Of a DNA stretch of 64,000 nucleotides, positions 26,525 to 34,583 are shown in pieces. A program made the translations under genes and the position numbers. Numbering within the stretch: the stretch's first letter is position 1; the number at the start of each line of letters is the position of its first letter. Source of the stretch: Cytobacillus citreus (GTDB taxonomy: Bacteria > Bacillota > Bacilli > Bacillales > Cytobacillaceae); assembly GCF_018343665.1 (NCBI RefSeq), contig NZ_JAGYPM010000004.1, positions 396,371 through 460,370 on the forward strand, written 5' to 3'. The notes beneath the pieces are model-generated. The model was not told the origin of the DNA, did not search any database, and saw nothing but the letters and a program-made list of their open reading frames with translations.

Positions 26525-27436
26525 ATGTTAGAAAACTGGATAGAATATTCAACTGAGGTACTAGAAGCTAAGAAAGCAAATAAAGCAATTGTAGCATTGG
26601 AATCAACGATTATTTCACATGGAATGCCATATCCGCAAAATGTGGAAACAGCAAAAGAAGTTGAAGAAATTATTCGAAAAAATGGTGCTGTTCCAGCAAC
26701 TATTGCTATCATTAATGGCAAAATTAAAATTGGTCTTTCTGACGATGAGCTTGAATTTTTAGCTCAAAGCAAGGAAGTTGAAAAAGCTAGCCGACGCGAC
26801 CTGCCATTTTTAATAGCACAAAAGAAAAATGGTGCAACAACGGTTGCTGCAACAATGTATTGTGCACAACTTGCAGGTATTGAAGTCTTTGTAACCGGTG
26901 GTATTGGTGGGGTTCACCGTGAAGCGGAAACAACAATGGATATCTCTGCTGACCTTCAAGAATTGGCACAAACAAATGTTGCTGTTGTATGTGCGGGTGC
27001 CAAATCAATCCTTGATTTAGGGCTTACACTAGAATACCTTGAAACATATGGTGTGCCAGTTGTCGGCATTGAAACGGATATTTTTCCAGCATTCTACACA
27101 CGTACAAGCCCATTTAGCGTAAACTACCGTGTTGACACAACACAAGAAGCTGCAGACATGATCCGTACGAAATGGGAGCTTGGATTAAATGGCGGTGTAG
27201 TAATTGCAAACCCAATCCCAGAAGCAGATGCACTAGACGAGACTTTTATTACTAAATTAATTGAAACAGCGTTACAAGAAGCGAAAGAAAACAATATTTC
27301 AGGTAAAAAAGTAACGCCATTCCTATTAGGAAAGTTGAAGGAATTAACTGAAGGGAAAAGCTTAATCGCAAATATTGCCCTTGTTAAGCATAATGCTGAG
27401 GTTGGTTCAAGAATTGCTGTGAATTTACAGAAATAA
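26525..27436 (+). CDS. psuG: Pseudouridine-5'-phosphate glycosidase
   Basis: 303 residues, the usual length. Splits pseudouridine 5'-phosphate into uracil and ribose 5-phosphate. Signature parts are [17 protein letters not shown] at residues 22-38, [15 protein letters not shown], and [17 protein letters not shown] precedes the ATG. Second gene of the psuK-psuG operon for salvage of pseudouridine from RNA breakdown. Confidence 0.96.
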   Translation: MLENWIEYSTEVLEAKKANKAIVALESTIISHGMPYPQNVETAKEVEEIIRKNGAVPATIAIINGKIKIGLSDDELEFLAQSKEVEKASRRDLPFLIAQKKNGATTVAATMYCAQLAGIEVFVTGGIGGVHREAETTMDISADLQELAQTNVAVVCAGAKSILDLGLTLEYLETYGVPVVGIETDIFPAFYTRTSPFSVNYRVDTTQEAADMIRTKWELGLNGGVVIANPIPEADALDETFITKLIETALQEAKENNISGKKVTPFLLGKLKELTEGKSLIANIALVKHNAEVGSRIAVNLQK

Positions 27437-27442
27437 GAATGG

Positions 27443-27489
27443 GGCCATGTCCTGTCAGATGCGATGCATTGGACGGACTGGCCTTTTTT
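27443..27489. terminator. Terminator after psuG
   Basis: GGCCA.TGTCC pairs with GGAC..TGGCC around a long loop, then TTTTTT. It lies between the convergent psuG and sortase genes. Confidence 0.6.
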
Positions 27490-28108
27490 AATTTGTAACT
27501 GGATTATCTATTCGATTAGCTGTTAATACATATCGATAAGGTGCATCTCCGATGTATGAAAAGGGGTAGCAGGTTGAGACGGTCAGTGTTTCGGTTGGTG
27601 CCGTGGACTTAATAACAGTTGAGTCATCAGCCTCAACAATTTGTGCGTGTGTAATCTCATAGCGAAAGGTTCCATATGGCATGATTACTTGAAAAATATC
27701 ACCCATTTCTAATTCTCCAAGCTGGCGAAAGACTGTTTCACGATGACCAGAAAGCAATATTTGGTCTGGCTGGCCAGGTAGTACAGTGCCAGAATAATGA
27801 CCGACACCTTTTTCTAGTTCGTATTCACTTGTTCCCTCAATAATGGGAAGTTTGGCTTGAAGGCGCGGGATTTCTAATATTCCAATTGCTTCCCCTTTTT
27901 TGAATGAATATTCAATCTTTTGTTCTTTATTAAGCATAGGCTGAGGTGAATCTTTTTCAATTATTTGGATTTTTTCCTTTGCTTCAATTAATGAAATATC
28001 TTTATTCTTCTCTAGTTTATAAATATCAGATATGGAGATGAAAACAAGAACAGAGCCAAATAATAAAAGAATGGCAGCTATTAGGAAAATACTTTTTCCA
28101 ATTCTCAA
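27488..28108 (-). CDS. Class D sortase
   Basis: 206-residue transpeptidase with an N-terminal membrane anchor (residues 5-27) and an extracellular sortase domain. Catalytic His in LLSGHRETVF, Cys in LTVSTCYPF and Arg in APYRYVLT are all present; GILEIPRLQAKLPI and GVGHYSGTVLPG are typical of class D. It cuts a sorting motif and joins the protein to peptidoglycan. Its ATG overlaps the stop of a SinR-like regulator (ATGA). The LPNTA protein at 30126-30968 is the obvious substrate; class D enzymes such as B. anthracis SrtC are known to use LPNTA. Confidence 0.92.
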   Translation of the reverse strand: MRIGKSIFLIAAILLLFGSVLVFISISDIYKLEKNKDISLIEAKEKIQIIEKDSPQPMLNKEQKIEYSFKKGEAIGILEIPRLQAKLPIIEGTSEYELEKGVGHYSGTVLPGQPDQILLSGHRETVFRQLGELEMGDIFQVIMPYGTFRYEITHAQIVEADDSTVIKSTAPTETLTVSTCYPFSYIGDAPYRYVLTANRIDNPVTN

Positions 28109-28452
28109 TGATCATTGCCCCCATTCAGTTTCTTAAATTTTATAAAGTCTAAATAATAGGCAAAATCCTTCTTTGTAATTCCGTTTTGAATGGCCTCATG
28201 AACTAGCTGAATCCAGTCATCATCAATATTTTGCAACTCAATAATCTCTTCTTTTTTCTTATTATCTAGCAGATCCTCCACATCTGTATCAAGAGTATTC
28301 GCTAATCTTGATAAGACTTGCAAGGAAGGATTCTGTTGTATTCCCCTTTCAATGTAACTTAAATAGGACTTAGATATTCCTGATTTTTCAGAAAGCTCAT
28401 TAATAGAATACCCTTTTTTTATTCGTAATCGTTTTATTCGCATCCCCACCAC
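28105..28452 (-). CDS. SinR-like repressor co-translated with the sortase
   Basis: 115 residues from the GTG at 28452, which is preceded by AAAAGGGG and gives MVGMRIKRLRIKKGYS, aligning with MIGQRIKQYR of SinR. The XRE helix-turn-helix covers residues 4-60 (KSGISKSYLSYIERGIQQNP); the C-terminal part DDDWIQLVHEAIQNGITKKD matches the SinI-binding/dimerisation hook of SinR. It should bind GTTCTYT-type boxes, several of which lie in the divergent region 28534-28717. A paralogue of the sinR at 32678-33001. A longer upstream frame lacks a ribosome binding site. Confidence 0.88.
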   Translation of the reverse strand: MVGMRIKRLRIKKGYSINELSEKSGISKSYLSYIERGIQQNPSLQVLSRLANTLDTDVEDLLDNKKKEEIIELQNIDDDWIQLVHEAIQNGITKKDFAYYLDFIKFKKLNGGNDH

Positions 28453-28533
28453 AATGATTTCCCCTTTTATCACAAATTTACGGGCTCTATATTTTCCACA
28501 ATGAAACTTCATTTTTTGTTAATTCATTATAAC

Positions 28534-28546
28534 GAACAAATTGTTC
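28534..28546. promoter_or_regulatory. Palindrome GAACAAATTGTTC, candidate SinR-type operator
   Basis: Perfect 13-bp dyad, GAAC-N5-GTTC, about 80 bp upstream of the SinR-like gene. The same GAAC-N5-GTTC with 11 of 13 identical bases (GAACGTATTGTTC) lies before the second sinR at 33049-33061. Confidence 0.55.
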
Positions 28547-28605
28547 AATAAAAAATACGAAATATTGAGAAAAATGAAGATAAGTTAAGAAAATAATTGA
28601 AAATT

Positions 28606-28717
28606 GTTCTTTAAAACGAAAAAACGGCTGAATTTGGAATTTTTAAAAATAATCCGATTGAACTATACTCAAATTGGAAGTTCGATAAAAAGAACGATGT
28701 AGTCTTGGTTAAAGAAC
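28606..28717. promoter_or_regulatory. Cluster of SinR-like boxes before sipW
   Basis: GTTCTTT at 28606-28612 and inverted AAAGAAC at 28689-28695 and 28711-28717, matching the SinR consensus GTTCTYT. The middle box is part of GTTC-N8-GAAC (28680-28695), an arrangement also found before the second sinR (33037-33052). The gap between the divergent operons is about 330 bp, and this cluster is its main visible content. Confidence 0.6.
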
Positions 28718-28779
28718 GTAATTGCTTGTATGTAATAGAAAACCTTAACCTCTATATCAAATAGAAAGGTGGACAAGCT

Positions 28780-29370
28780 GTGAAATCTGCTTGGAAAAAA
28801 ACAAGAAAGTTTATTAGTAATCTAGTGACAACAATATTGTTTATTAATCTCATATTAATGGCTGTTTTAGTAGTATCCTCAAAAGCATCAGGTGGAGAGC
28901 CTGAAATTATGGGATACCAGCTAAAAACCGTTTTATCTGGATCAATGGAGCCGACCTTTCTAACGGGGTCTGTAATAGCAGTAAAGCCGCTGGAAAAGGA
29001 TGAAAAGAGAAATCTTAAAAAGGGAAATGTCATTACTTTCGTAGCAAGTGATGAAAAATTAATCACTCACCGGATTATGGGCGTCACTACAAGTGGTGAA
29101 CATGTGATGTATGAGACAAAAGGGGATAATAACCAAGCGGCTGACATGAACCCGGTACTATCAGAGAATGTTCAGGCTATTTATACAGGTTTTACAATCC
29201 CTTATATTGGATACTTTATAGACTTTGCCCAATCCAAGGAAGGCAGTGCCATTCTATTAATTGGCCCAGGGATATTATTGCTAGGTTATGCAGCATTTAG
29301 TATTTATCAAGCCTTAAGAGAAATCGATCCAAAATCCAAAAAACAAGACAACGAAGAAAAGACTGCCTAA
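28780..29370 (+). CDS. sipW: Signal peptidase I SipW (ER type)
   Basis: 196 residues from a GTG behind AAAGGTGG. N-terminal membrane helix (LVTTILFINLILMAVLVV), catalytic Ser in VLSGSMEPTF, and the His of LITHRIMG and Asp of TKGDNN in place of the Lys of ordinary bacterial enzymes; a C-terminal membrane helix follows (AILLIGPGILLLGYAAF). SipW processes TasA and its partner in B. subtilis biofilm formation. First gene of the matrix operon. Confidence 0.93.
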   Translation: MKSAWKKTRKFISNLVTTILFINLILMAVLVVSSKASGGEPEIMGYQLKTVLSGSMEPTFLTGSVIAVKPLEKDEKRNLKKGNVITFVASDEKLITHRIMGVTTSGEHVMYETKGDNNQAADMNPVLSENVQAIYTGFTIPYIGYFIDFAQSKEGSAILLIGPGILLLGYAAFSIYQALREIDPKSKKQDNEEKTA

Positions 29371-29451
29371 ACGGTTTGAACTCCTTGTAAATCAAGGGTC
29401 AAAATAAAAATTTTATACATACCCAAAAAGGGTAAGAGGAGGAAATGGAGA

Positions 29452-30057
29452 ATGAGCATTAAGAAAAAATTTGGTTTAGGAATCGCATCAGCAGCACTAG
29501 GGTTATCATTAGTCGGAGGAGGAACATTTGCATACTTTAGCGATACTGAAGTAACGAACAACACATTTGCAGCTGGTACATTGGATCTATCTGTTAATCC
29601 AAAAACAATTGTAAATGTTGATAACATTAAACCTGGCGATACTATGTTAAGAGAGTTTAAGTTAGTCAACAACGGTTCTTTAGACATTGATGATGTATTA
29701 CTTTCTACAGATTATAAAGTAACAGACGCAAAGGGTAATAACGTGGAGGATTTTGGAGAGCATATCAGAGTTAACTTCCTGTATAACGCTGACAAAGATA
29801 GTGTTCCTATCTTCTCAAAAACTTTAAAAGATTTGAAAGACAACTATAGCGACATGAACTCACCGGACGTTATCATATTCTGGGATGAATTCTGGAATCA
29901 ATTTTTTAATGGTTATTTAGCTCCAGGTACTGACGATACATTATACGTACAATTTGAATTTGTTGACAATGGTCAAGACCAAAACCAATTCCAAGGAGAT
30001 TCCTTACAGCTTGAGTGGACATTCAATGCTACTCAAACTGAAGGAGAAGAAAGATAA
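29452..30057 (+). CDS. tasA: TasA/CalY-family matrix fibre protein
   Basis: 201 residues, nearer in length to CalY of the B. cereus group than to B. subtilis TasA (261). SipW-type signal MSIKKKFGLGIASAALGLSL ... GGGTFAYFSD, then the camelysin domain: NTFAAGTLDLSV, NIKPGDTMLREFKLVNNG, ending VQFEFVDNGQ ... LEWTFNATQ. Such proteins polymerise by strand exchange into extracellular fibres. AGAGGAGG precedes the ATG. It follows sipW by 81 bp. Confidence 0.93.
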   Translation: MSIKKKFGLGIASAALGLSLVGGGTFAYFSDTEVTNNTFAAGTLDLSVNPKTIVNVDNIKPGDTMLREFKLVNNGSLDIDDVLLSTDYKVTDAKGNNVEDFGEHIRVNFLYNADKDSVPIFSKTLKDLKDNYSDMNSPDVIIFWDEFWNQFFNGYLAPGTDDTLYVQFEFVDNGQDQNQFQGDSLQLEWTFNATQTEGEER

Positions 30058-30125
30058 TAAAGTTCTGATGAAAGGTGGGAATTCGTTCCCACCTTTTATC
30101 AAATCAATTGATGTGAGGTCATGCC

Positions 30126-30968
30126 ATGTATAATCGGAAATTGTTAGTAAGACCGATAAAGATATTAATACTAGCAAATTTAATCTTTTTTATGTTGTTA
30201 GGACAAATAAAAGTAAATGCTGCAAAAAAAGAAATTGATATCAATACAAATCCTCACGGCTACCTTTTTAAAGTAGGAAATTTAAAACCAGGCGACTGGA
30301 TGCCAAGGGATATCACCATATTAAACGAAGGTATGCAGGATTTTAAATATATGGCTGTCTTGGGAAAGAAAAAATCTGTTAAAAGCTTGCTAGAAGAGCT
30401 AAATCTAGTTGTGAAAATAGGTGAGGAAGTTTTATTCGAAGGAAAAATGAATGAATTTAAGGGCTTTACACCAAGAAAATTAGCAAAGGGTAGTACTGAA
30501 TCACTATTTTTTCAAGTTACTATGCCTTATGACCTGGGAAATAGTTTTCAAAGCTCTGAAGCAGAAGTAGAAATTTTATTCGTAGCTGAAGCAATCGGTG
30601 AATCAGGTGGCGGCGATCCACCAGGACCTCCTGGAGAAGAGAATCCACCGGGTGAAGAGAATCCGCCTGGAGAAGAAAACCCATCAGGTGAAGAAAACAC
30701 ACCAAAAGTAGACAATCACTCAGAAAATACCACTCCTCCAAGTGAAGAAGATCCACAGAAAGGGAATGACCCTGAAGAGGTTAGTGGTGAAGAAACGAAT
30801 CCAGTAGAATCAAAAGACCAAATTATTGTTTCCCCAGAAATGAGAGAAAAGCTTCTTCCAAATACAGCAATTAATAATTATAACATTCTTCTAATTGGTG
30901 GAGCGCTTCTTGGTTCAGGAGGTATTCTATTACTTTTATACTTCAGAAAATTCCGTCAAGAGCGTTAA
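30126..30968 (+). CDS. LPNTA-anchored TasA-like surface protein
   Basis: 280 residues. Signal peptide (IKILILANLIFFMLLGQIKVNAA), then a domain of about 130 residues with VGNLKPGDWMPRDITILNEG, parallel to NIKPGDTMLREFKLVNNG of the neighbouring TasA; then a Pro/Glu/Gly linker with four GEEN-P units; then the sorting signal LPNTA, a hydrophobic helix (ILLIGGALLGSGGILLLLYF) and a basic tail RKFRQER. It is therefore a cell-wall-linked camelysin relative, most likely attached by the class D sortase at 27488. It may take the anchoring role that TapA has in B. subtilis; that is inference. Confidence 0.85.
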   Translation: MYNRKLLVRPIKILILANLIFFMLLGQIKVNAAKKEIDINTNPHGYLFKVGNLKPGDWMPRDITILNEGMQDFKYMAVLGKKKSVKSLLEELNLVVKIGEEVLFEGKMNEFKGFTPRKLAKGSTESLFFQVTMPYDLGNSFQSSEAEVEILFVAEAIGESGGGDPPGPPGEENPPGEENPPGEENPSGEENTPKVDNHSENTTPPSEEDPQKGNDPEEVSGEETNPVESKDQIIVSPEMREKLLPNTAINNYNILLIGGALLGSGGILLLLYFRKFRQER

Positions 30969-31032
30969 AACGAGGTCTGACGGGTAACTATTAATCATTA
31001 AGGCTTTAGTTTTACTAACAAGGAGGTGTCGT

Positions 31033-31227
31033 ATGTATCAAAAAAATTGTGATCGTTGTTTTCGGCCATCATTTAGCAGCAGTGAAATCGGTATTTGGTT
31101 ATGTCCGATTTGTAAAAATGATTTAACAGAGTATCCATTCTTAGACGCGATGACATTGGAAAGAATTAATGTTAAGGTTCTGCCATTTCAAAAGAAAATG
31201 GACTTCTACCAAAATAAATTAAGCTAG
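31033..31227 (+). CDS. Small zinc-ribbon protein
   Basis: 64 residues, ATG preceded by AAGGAGG. Four cysteines in two CxxC pairs (CDRC ... CPIC) within the first 32 residues suggest a zinc ribbon; the rest is helical and charged. It follows the matrix operon by 64 bp and may be co-transcribed with it. I do not recognise the family; it could be a small regulator or adaptor. Confidence 0.65.
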   Translation: MYQKNCDRCFRPSFSSSEIGIWLCPICKNDLTEYPFLDAMTLERINVKVLPFQKKMDFYQNKLS

Positions 31228-31303
31228 TGTTTATTTAAAAAGCTAGTATACAAATTCATACTCTGAAAGCACTTATACTATTCGGGTTATGGAGGAATAA
31301 TCT

Positions 31304-31434
31304 ATGGTAGAAGACAAAGCAAAATCTCGGAAATAGATCAAGAATGGCTCCAATTAATTATGGAAGCCAAAAACTTAGGTATAGAAAAACAAATGGTGAT
31401 CGACTATTTGGAAAAAAATGCTCAAAAACAATGA
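31304..31434 (+). pseudogene. sinI: sinI with a one-base frameshift in an A-run
   Basis: The ATG at 31304 has a perfect GGAGG at 8-nt spacing but its frame stops after ten codons (MVEDKAKSRK). In the next frame, without its own start, the sequence reads SEIDQEWLQLIMEAKNLGIE then a KQMVIDYLEKNAQKQ tail: a clear SinI domain. Adding one base in the run AAAA at 31321-31324 joins the halves into MVEDKAKISEIDQEW. It is thus a sinI relative off by one base, either inactivated, phase-variable at the A-run, or a sequencing error. A second, intact sinI lies at 32374. Confidence 0.7.
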
Positions 31435-31537
31435 ATAGAATGAGATAAAAAATTTCGATTGAGAAGTTGTTATTCAATGGTGACTTAACATTTGGAAGGC
31501 TTATTGTACTTTATTCTAGTAATAAGAGGTGATGAAA

Positions 31538-31834
31538 ATGAAGAAGGTTTTCTCCTATCTAGCTTTACTGAATTTATTTGATGGGGCTGTCACCTTTTGG
31601 GGACTTCACTTCTCCTTAATTGACGAAAGTAATCCGTTTATGATTGCCATGTATAAATTTAATCCCCTTAGCTTTCTTGCATATAAAATGATTCTCTCAT
31701 GTATACTATTTGCATTTATCATTTTGAAAAAGATGCCGATGAGCAATTCAATTAAATATTTGGCAGTTGGAGCCTCCTTATTATATACATTTGTTTGCCT
31801 CTATCATGGGGTATGGATCATACAAATATTTTAA
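31538..31834 (+). CDS. DUF5658 small membrane protein
   Basis: 98 residues from the ATG at 31538, with GAGGTG upstream. Three to four hydrophobic segments; the start MKKVFSYLALLNLFDGAVTF and ESNPFMIAM fit the DUF5658 family of small membrane proteins (an N/D-rich pair between helices is typical). Function unknown. Confidence 0.7.
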   Translation: MKKVFSYLALLNLFDGAVTFWGLHFSLIDESNPFMIAMYKFNPLSFLAYKMILSCILFAFIILKKMPMSNSIKYLAVGASLLYTFVCLYHGVWIIQIF

Positions 31835-31899
31835 TCCCAAATACACGATTTTAATTACCTATTCACCCAAAACGGATTATAGGTATTTATAATTAGTCA

Positions 31900-32196
31900 G
31901 TGACTAAAGTTACATATTATTCTTTTTCTTCAAAAAATTGCTCGACTGGTTTTTACAAATTCTTCTATTTATCCGCAATTATATTAAAGCTTTTCTTAGA
32001 TATATTCCAAACAATAATCTTTCAAGAGACTTTTGAAGGGAAATATGTCGAATTAATGTTGAAAAATGACCAAAAAATTTTCCTTTTGAAGACAAAAAAT
32101 AACACTATTAGTCTTAAGAAATTCAATAAAATACATATAGATGAAAATTTACCTAATAATAAATATTCAGAAAATGGCAAATCTATTGAAAAATAG
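31900..32196 (+). CDS. Doubtful AT-rich ORF
   Basis: 98 codons from a GTG with no ribosome binding site. Composition is Lys/Asn/Ile/Phe-rich (NDQKIFLLKTKNNTISLKKF), as expected for AT-rich non-coding DNA, but an intrinsic terminator follows 55 bp after its stop, so a transcript ends here. No family recognised. Apart from this the interval 31835-32373 shows only that terminator and the sinI leader. Confidence 0.25.
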   Translation: MTKVTYYSFSSKNCSTGFYKFFYLSAIILKLFLDIFQTIIFQETFEGKYVELMLKNDQKIFLLKTKNNTISLKKFNKIHIDENLPNNKYSENGKSIEK

Positions 32197-32251
32197 AGAC
32201 GCAAAGTCACAGATCTAAGGTATGAAAAAGAGATTAAGTAATTTCTGGGGT

Positions 32252-32286
32252 AATGGTTCATATTATATAGTATGTAACCATTTTTT
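32252..32286 (+). terminator. Rho-independent terminator before sinI
   Basis: AATGGTT..ATA/TAT..AACCATT stem followed by six T residues on the plus strand. Confidence 0.75.
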
Positions 32287-32373
32287 GGAAAGACCTAAGC
32301 TCCATACTAAGATGGCTGGATTGCCTGAGATACGATAAGTTATTTTAGGGGGAATAATGTGGTGGGGACTACA

Positions 32374-32493
32374 ATGAATATGGAAGAATTAGATTTTGAA
32401 TGGATGAAATTGATCGTTGAAGCTAAGAATATGGGAATTGAGAAAGATGAAATAAGAGAATTTCTTTTGAAAAATGGGGTGAATATAAGCTAA
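32374..32493 (+). CDS. sinI: SinI, SinR antagonist
   Basis: 39 residues, MNMEELDFEWMKLIVEAKNM then GIEKDEIREFLLKNGVNIS, matching the two-helix SinI fold that binds SinR by mimicking its dimerisation hook (B. subtilis SinI core DQEWVELMVEAKEANI). ATG behind GGTGGGG. Unlike B. subtilis, where sinI and sinR are tandem, here sinI has its own terminator (32529-32574) and faces sinR head-to-head on the opposite strand. Confidence 0.88.
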   Translation: MNMEELDFEWMKLIVEAKNMGIEKDEIREFLLKNGVNIS

Positions 32494-32528
32494 TCATAGA
32501 GAATTGCTGAAAAATGGATGAAATACTT

Positions 32529-32574
32529 AAGTATTTCTTAATGGGCATACAGCATTTTAAGGAATACTTTTTTT
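32529..32574 (+). terminator. Rho-independent terminator of sinI
   Basis: AAGTATT.CTTAA/TTAAG.AATACTT stem followed by seven T residues. Confidence 0.85.
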
Positions 32575-32587
32575 ATTTATAAAAAAA

Positions 32588-32627
32588 AGACGTAGAAGCA
32601 GGAGTACACCCTTTGATCCAAACGTCT
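32588..32627 (-). terminator. Rho-independent terminator of sinR
   Basis: AGACGT/ACGTCT stem around a long loop, followed on the minus strand by eight T residues. Confidence 0.65.
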
Positions 32628-32677
32628 TCTTTACAGTTAATAATTTTTGAAATAGCTTGTGAGCAATTGTCTATTCT

Positions 32678-33001
32678 TTATTTACTCTGATCAATTCTCC
32701 ATTTATTAAATTCGAGAAACTCTCTAAATTGTTCTTTTGTCACGCCAGAGCTCATTGCTTCTTGAACAATATCAATCCATTCAGAGTCTAATTCGTCTTT
32801 ATTTGGCTCTTCATGTATTAAATGATCGACAGGTACATTGAGTACTGCAGAAATTTTTTCAAGAAATTGTATAGAAGGGTTGGTCTGTAAGTTTCTTTCG
32901 AGTGAACTTAAGTATGACTTGGCAACGCCAGCTTGTTCTGCCAGCTCGGATAACGACATTTTCTTTTCTTTACGAAGTAATTTTACGCGATCACCGATCA
33001 T
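32678..33001 (-). CDS. sinR: SinR biofilm master repressor
   Basis: 107 residues (111 in B. subtilis). The XRE domain MIGDRVKLLRKEKKMSLSEL and AGVAKSYLSSLERNLQTNPS are almost those of SinR; the C-terminal hook DSEWIDIVQEAMSSGVTKEQ and FREFLEFNKWR matches the SinI-binding domain. It represses matrix genes until bound by SinI. Convergent to sinI with separate terminators. GAAC/GTTC palindromes 36-60 bp upstream suggest autoregulation. Confidence 0.95.
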   Translation of the reverse strand: MIGDRVKLLRKEKKMSLSELAEQAGVAKSYLSSLERNLQTNPSIQFLEKISAVLNVPVDHLIHEEPNKDELDSEWIDIVQEAMSSGVTKEQFREFLEFNKWRIDQSK

Positions 33002-33036
33002 CCAATCTCACACACCTTATCAATAAAAATAAAATG

Positions 33037-33061
33037 GTTCCGTATTGAGAACGTATTGTTC
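33037..33061. promoter_or_regulatory. GTTC-N8-GAAC-N5-GTTC array before sinR
   Basis: Three half-sites at 33037-33040, 33049-33052 and 33058-33061. The GAACGTATTGTTC part matches GAACAAATTGTTC at 28534 (11/13), and GTTC-N8-GAAC recurs at 28680-28695 before sipW. Confidence 0.55.
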
Positions 33062-33215
33062 AAAATATATATTAACATCTTAACATATTCCTTTAACAGT
33101 TTTAAAAAAAATTTGTACATATTTAAAAAAGAAATAAGGAATATTCGAAAAGGTTCATCGAGGGGCTAGACAGTGCGTGAATAAAATTAACTGGGCTAAA
33201 CGAAAAAGAAGAATA

Positions 33216-33247
33216 AAAGTGCTCTTGTCATCTGACGAGAGCACTTT
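33216..33247 (-). terminator. Rho-independent terminator overlapping the mnmH end
   Basis: AAAGTGCTCT.GTC/GAC.AGAGCACTTT stem followed by TTATTC on the minus strand; the stem includes the last codons of mnmH. Confidence 0.8.
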
Positions 33248-34286
33248 GTGAATGGATGATTTGAATGACTTCTTCAACAGCCGCATCAGTATTCTCTGCA
33301 TGAATATGATGAAAGGGCCCTTCGTAGTCAAGCTGTTTATGCGCATATCGGGGATCGTAATATTTTTCTAGTAGAATTTGAATGACTAATTTATAGTTTT
33401 GGCTCATTGCTGCATCATTTAAGGCGGCAATGATTTCATTATCTTTGATTCGTTTATTTATATGAGATAAACGCTCGATTACTTTTTCATGAAACCAGTT
33501 ATCATGAAGATAAGGCTTTACATACTCACGATGAATACGCTCGATTCGTGAGGATAATGATGCTTGAAGGTATATATTGAATCCTTGATGCTTTTTGTTT
33601 TGTAATTCATCAGGCTGAACTACTTTTCCGATCCGTTTACTTTCAGCTTCTACTAAGAAAAAAGGCGAATCTTTAATTTCATTTAATGTTTGAAAAAGCA
33701 GCGAATCAAAGGTTTTCTGATTATGACCCTCGAATAATCCAAATGTTCCAAAGATGGAGCCACGATGGCCAGCCATTGCCTCTAAATCTATAACAGGCAT
33801 ACCTCTTTCTCTTAACTTTTCCAGTACTTCTGTTTTCCCCACGCCTGTCATCCCATGTATCGTAATAGCCTTTTTAGGTATTAGGATCGGTATTTCCTCT
33901 AAAATATATTGACGGTAAGCTCTGTATCCTCCTATTAATCGAGGGATGGATATTCCTGCAAATGATAGAAATGTAGCAACTGCTTTACTGCGCATCCCGC
34001 CTCTCCAACAATAGATGACAGGTTGCTTGCCATTTTCCTTCAAGGCTTTTATTTGACCTAATATAGAAGGGAGTTTTGGCGATACTACTTCCATTGCCCT
34101 CCATTTTGCTGCATCTGTTCCTTCCTGCTTATAAAGAGTTCCGATGGTTGCACGCTCTTCGTTGGTGAATAAAGGAATATTGACAGCTCCAGGAATCCGA
34201 AACTCGTTAAATTCCCCTGGGGATCTAACATCAACAGGAATGACATCTTTTAAGGTAAGGAGTTGGTCAATACTAATCTCTCTCAT
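33228..34286 (-). CDS. mnmH: tRNA 2-selenouridine synthase
   Basis: 352 residues. N-terminal rhodanese domain (VDVRSPGEFNEFRIPGAVNI) with catalytic Cys in VIYCWRGGMRS, and C-terminal P-loop domain (HGMTGVGKTEVL). MnmH/SelU replaces sulfur by selenium at wobble 2-thiouridine using selenophosphate, so the cell must have SelD. Length fits the family (about 350-365). It lies back-to-back with the sensor operon of a putative oxyanion reductase, which may be a selenium link. Confidence 0.93.
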   Translation of the reverse strand: MREISIDQLLTLKDVIPVDVRSPGEFNEFRIPGAVNIPLFTNEERATIGTLYKQEGTDAAKWRAMEVVSPKLPSILGQIKALKENGKQPVIYCWRGGMRSKAVATFLSFAGISIPRLIGGYRAYRQYILEEIPILIPKKAITIHGMTGVGKTEVLEKLRERGMPVIDLEAMAGHRGSIFGTFGLFEGHNQKTFDSLLFQTLNEIKDSPFFLVEAESKRIGKVVQPDELQNKKHQGFNIYLQASLSSRIERIHREYVKPYLHDNWFHEKVIERLSHINKRIKDNEIIAALNDAAMSQNYKLVIQILLEKYYDPRYAHKQLDYEGPFHHIHAENTDAAVEEVIQIIHSQSALVR

Positions 34287-34528
34287 GTTATTTCCTCCGA
34301 GTCTACATCTATAAAGACTATTTTATCCATTCATGAACAAATTGAAAACCCAATTGCATTTTGAATTAAAAATGTTTATTTTCTGTTTTTTAAAAGCTGT
34401 GTTAAAGAGCAGTTTTGGTAATGCTATTTTGTTGTTGATTGGAGCGGAAATCAACAGAGAAGTTTATCGTAGTTTATAAAAGAAAATTCATATAATTATC
34501 CTTTTTGTGCAGGTGGAATATGAAGATG

Positions 34529-34540
34529 ATTCGGTATAGT
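34529..34540 (+). promoter_or_regulatory. 12-mer ATTCGGTATAGT shared with the tatA upstream region
   Basis: Located 44 bp before the binding-protein gene. The identical 12-mer occurs at 39027-39038 before tatA, each with ATATGA a few bases upstream. Could be a site of the NtrC-type regulator or a common promoter part. Confidence 0.4.
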
Positions 34541-34583
34541 GAAGGGAGATAACAAAACGTCTTTTAGTACGAGGAGTTTTTAA

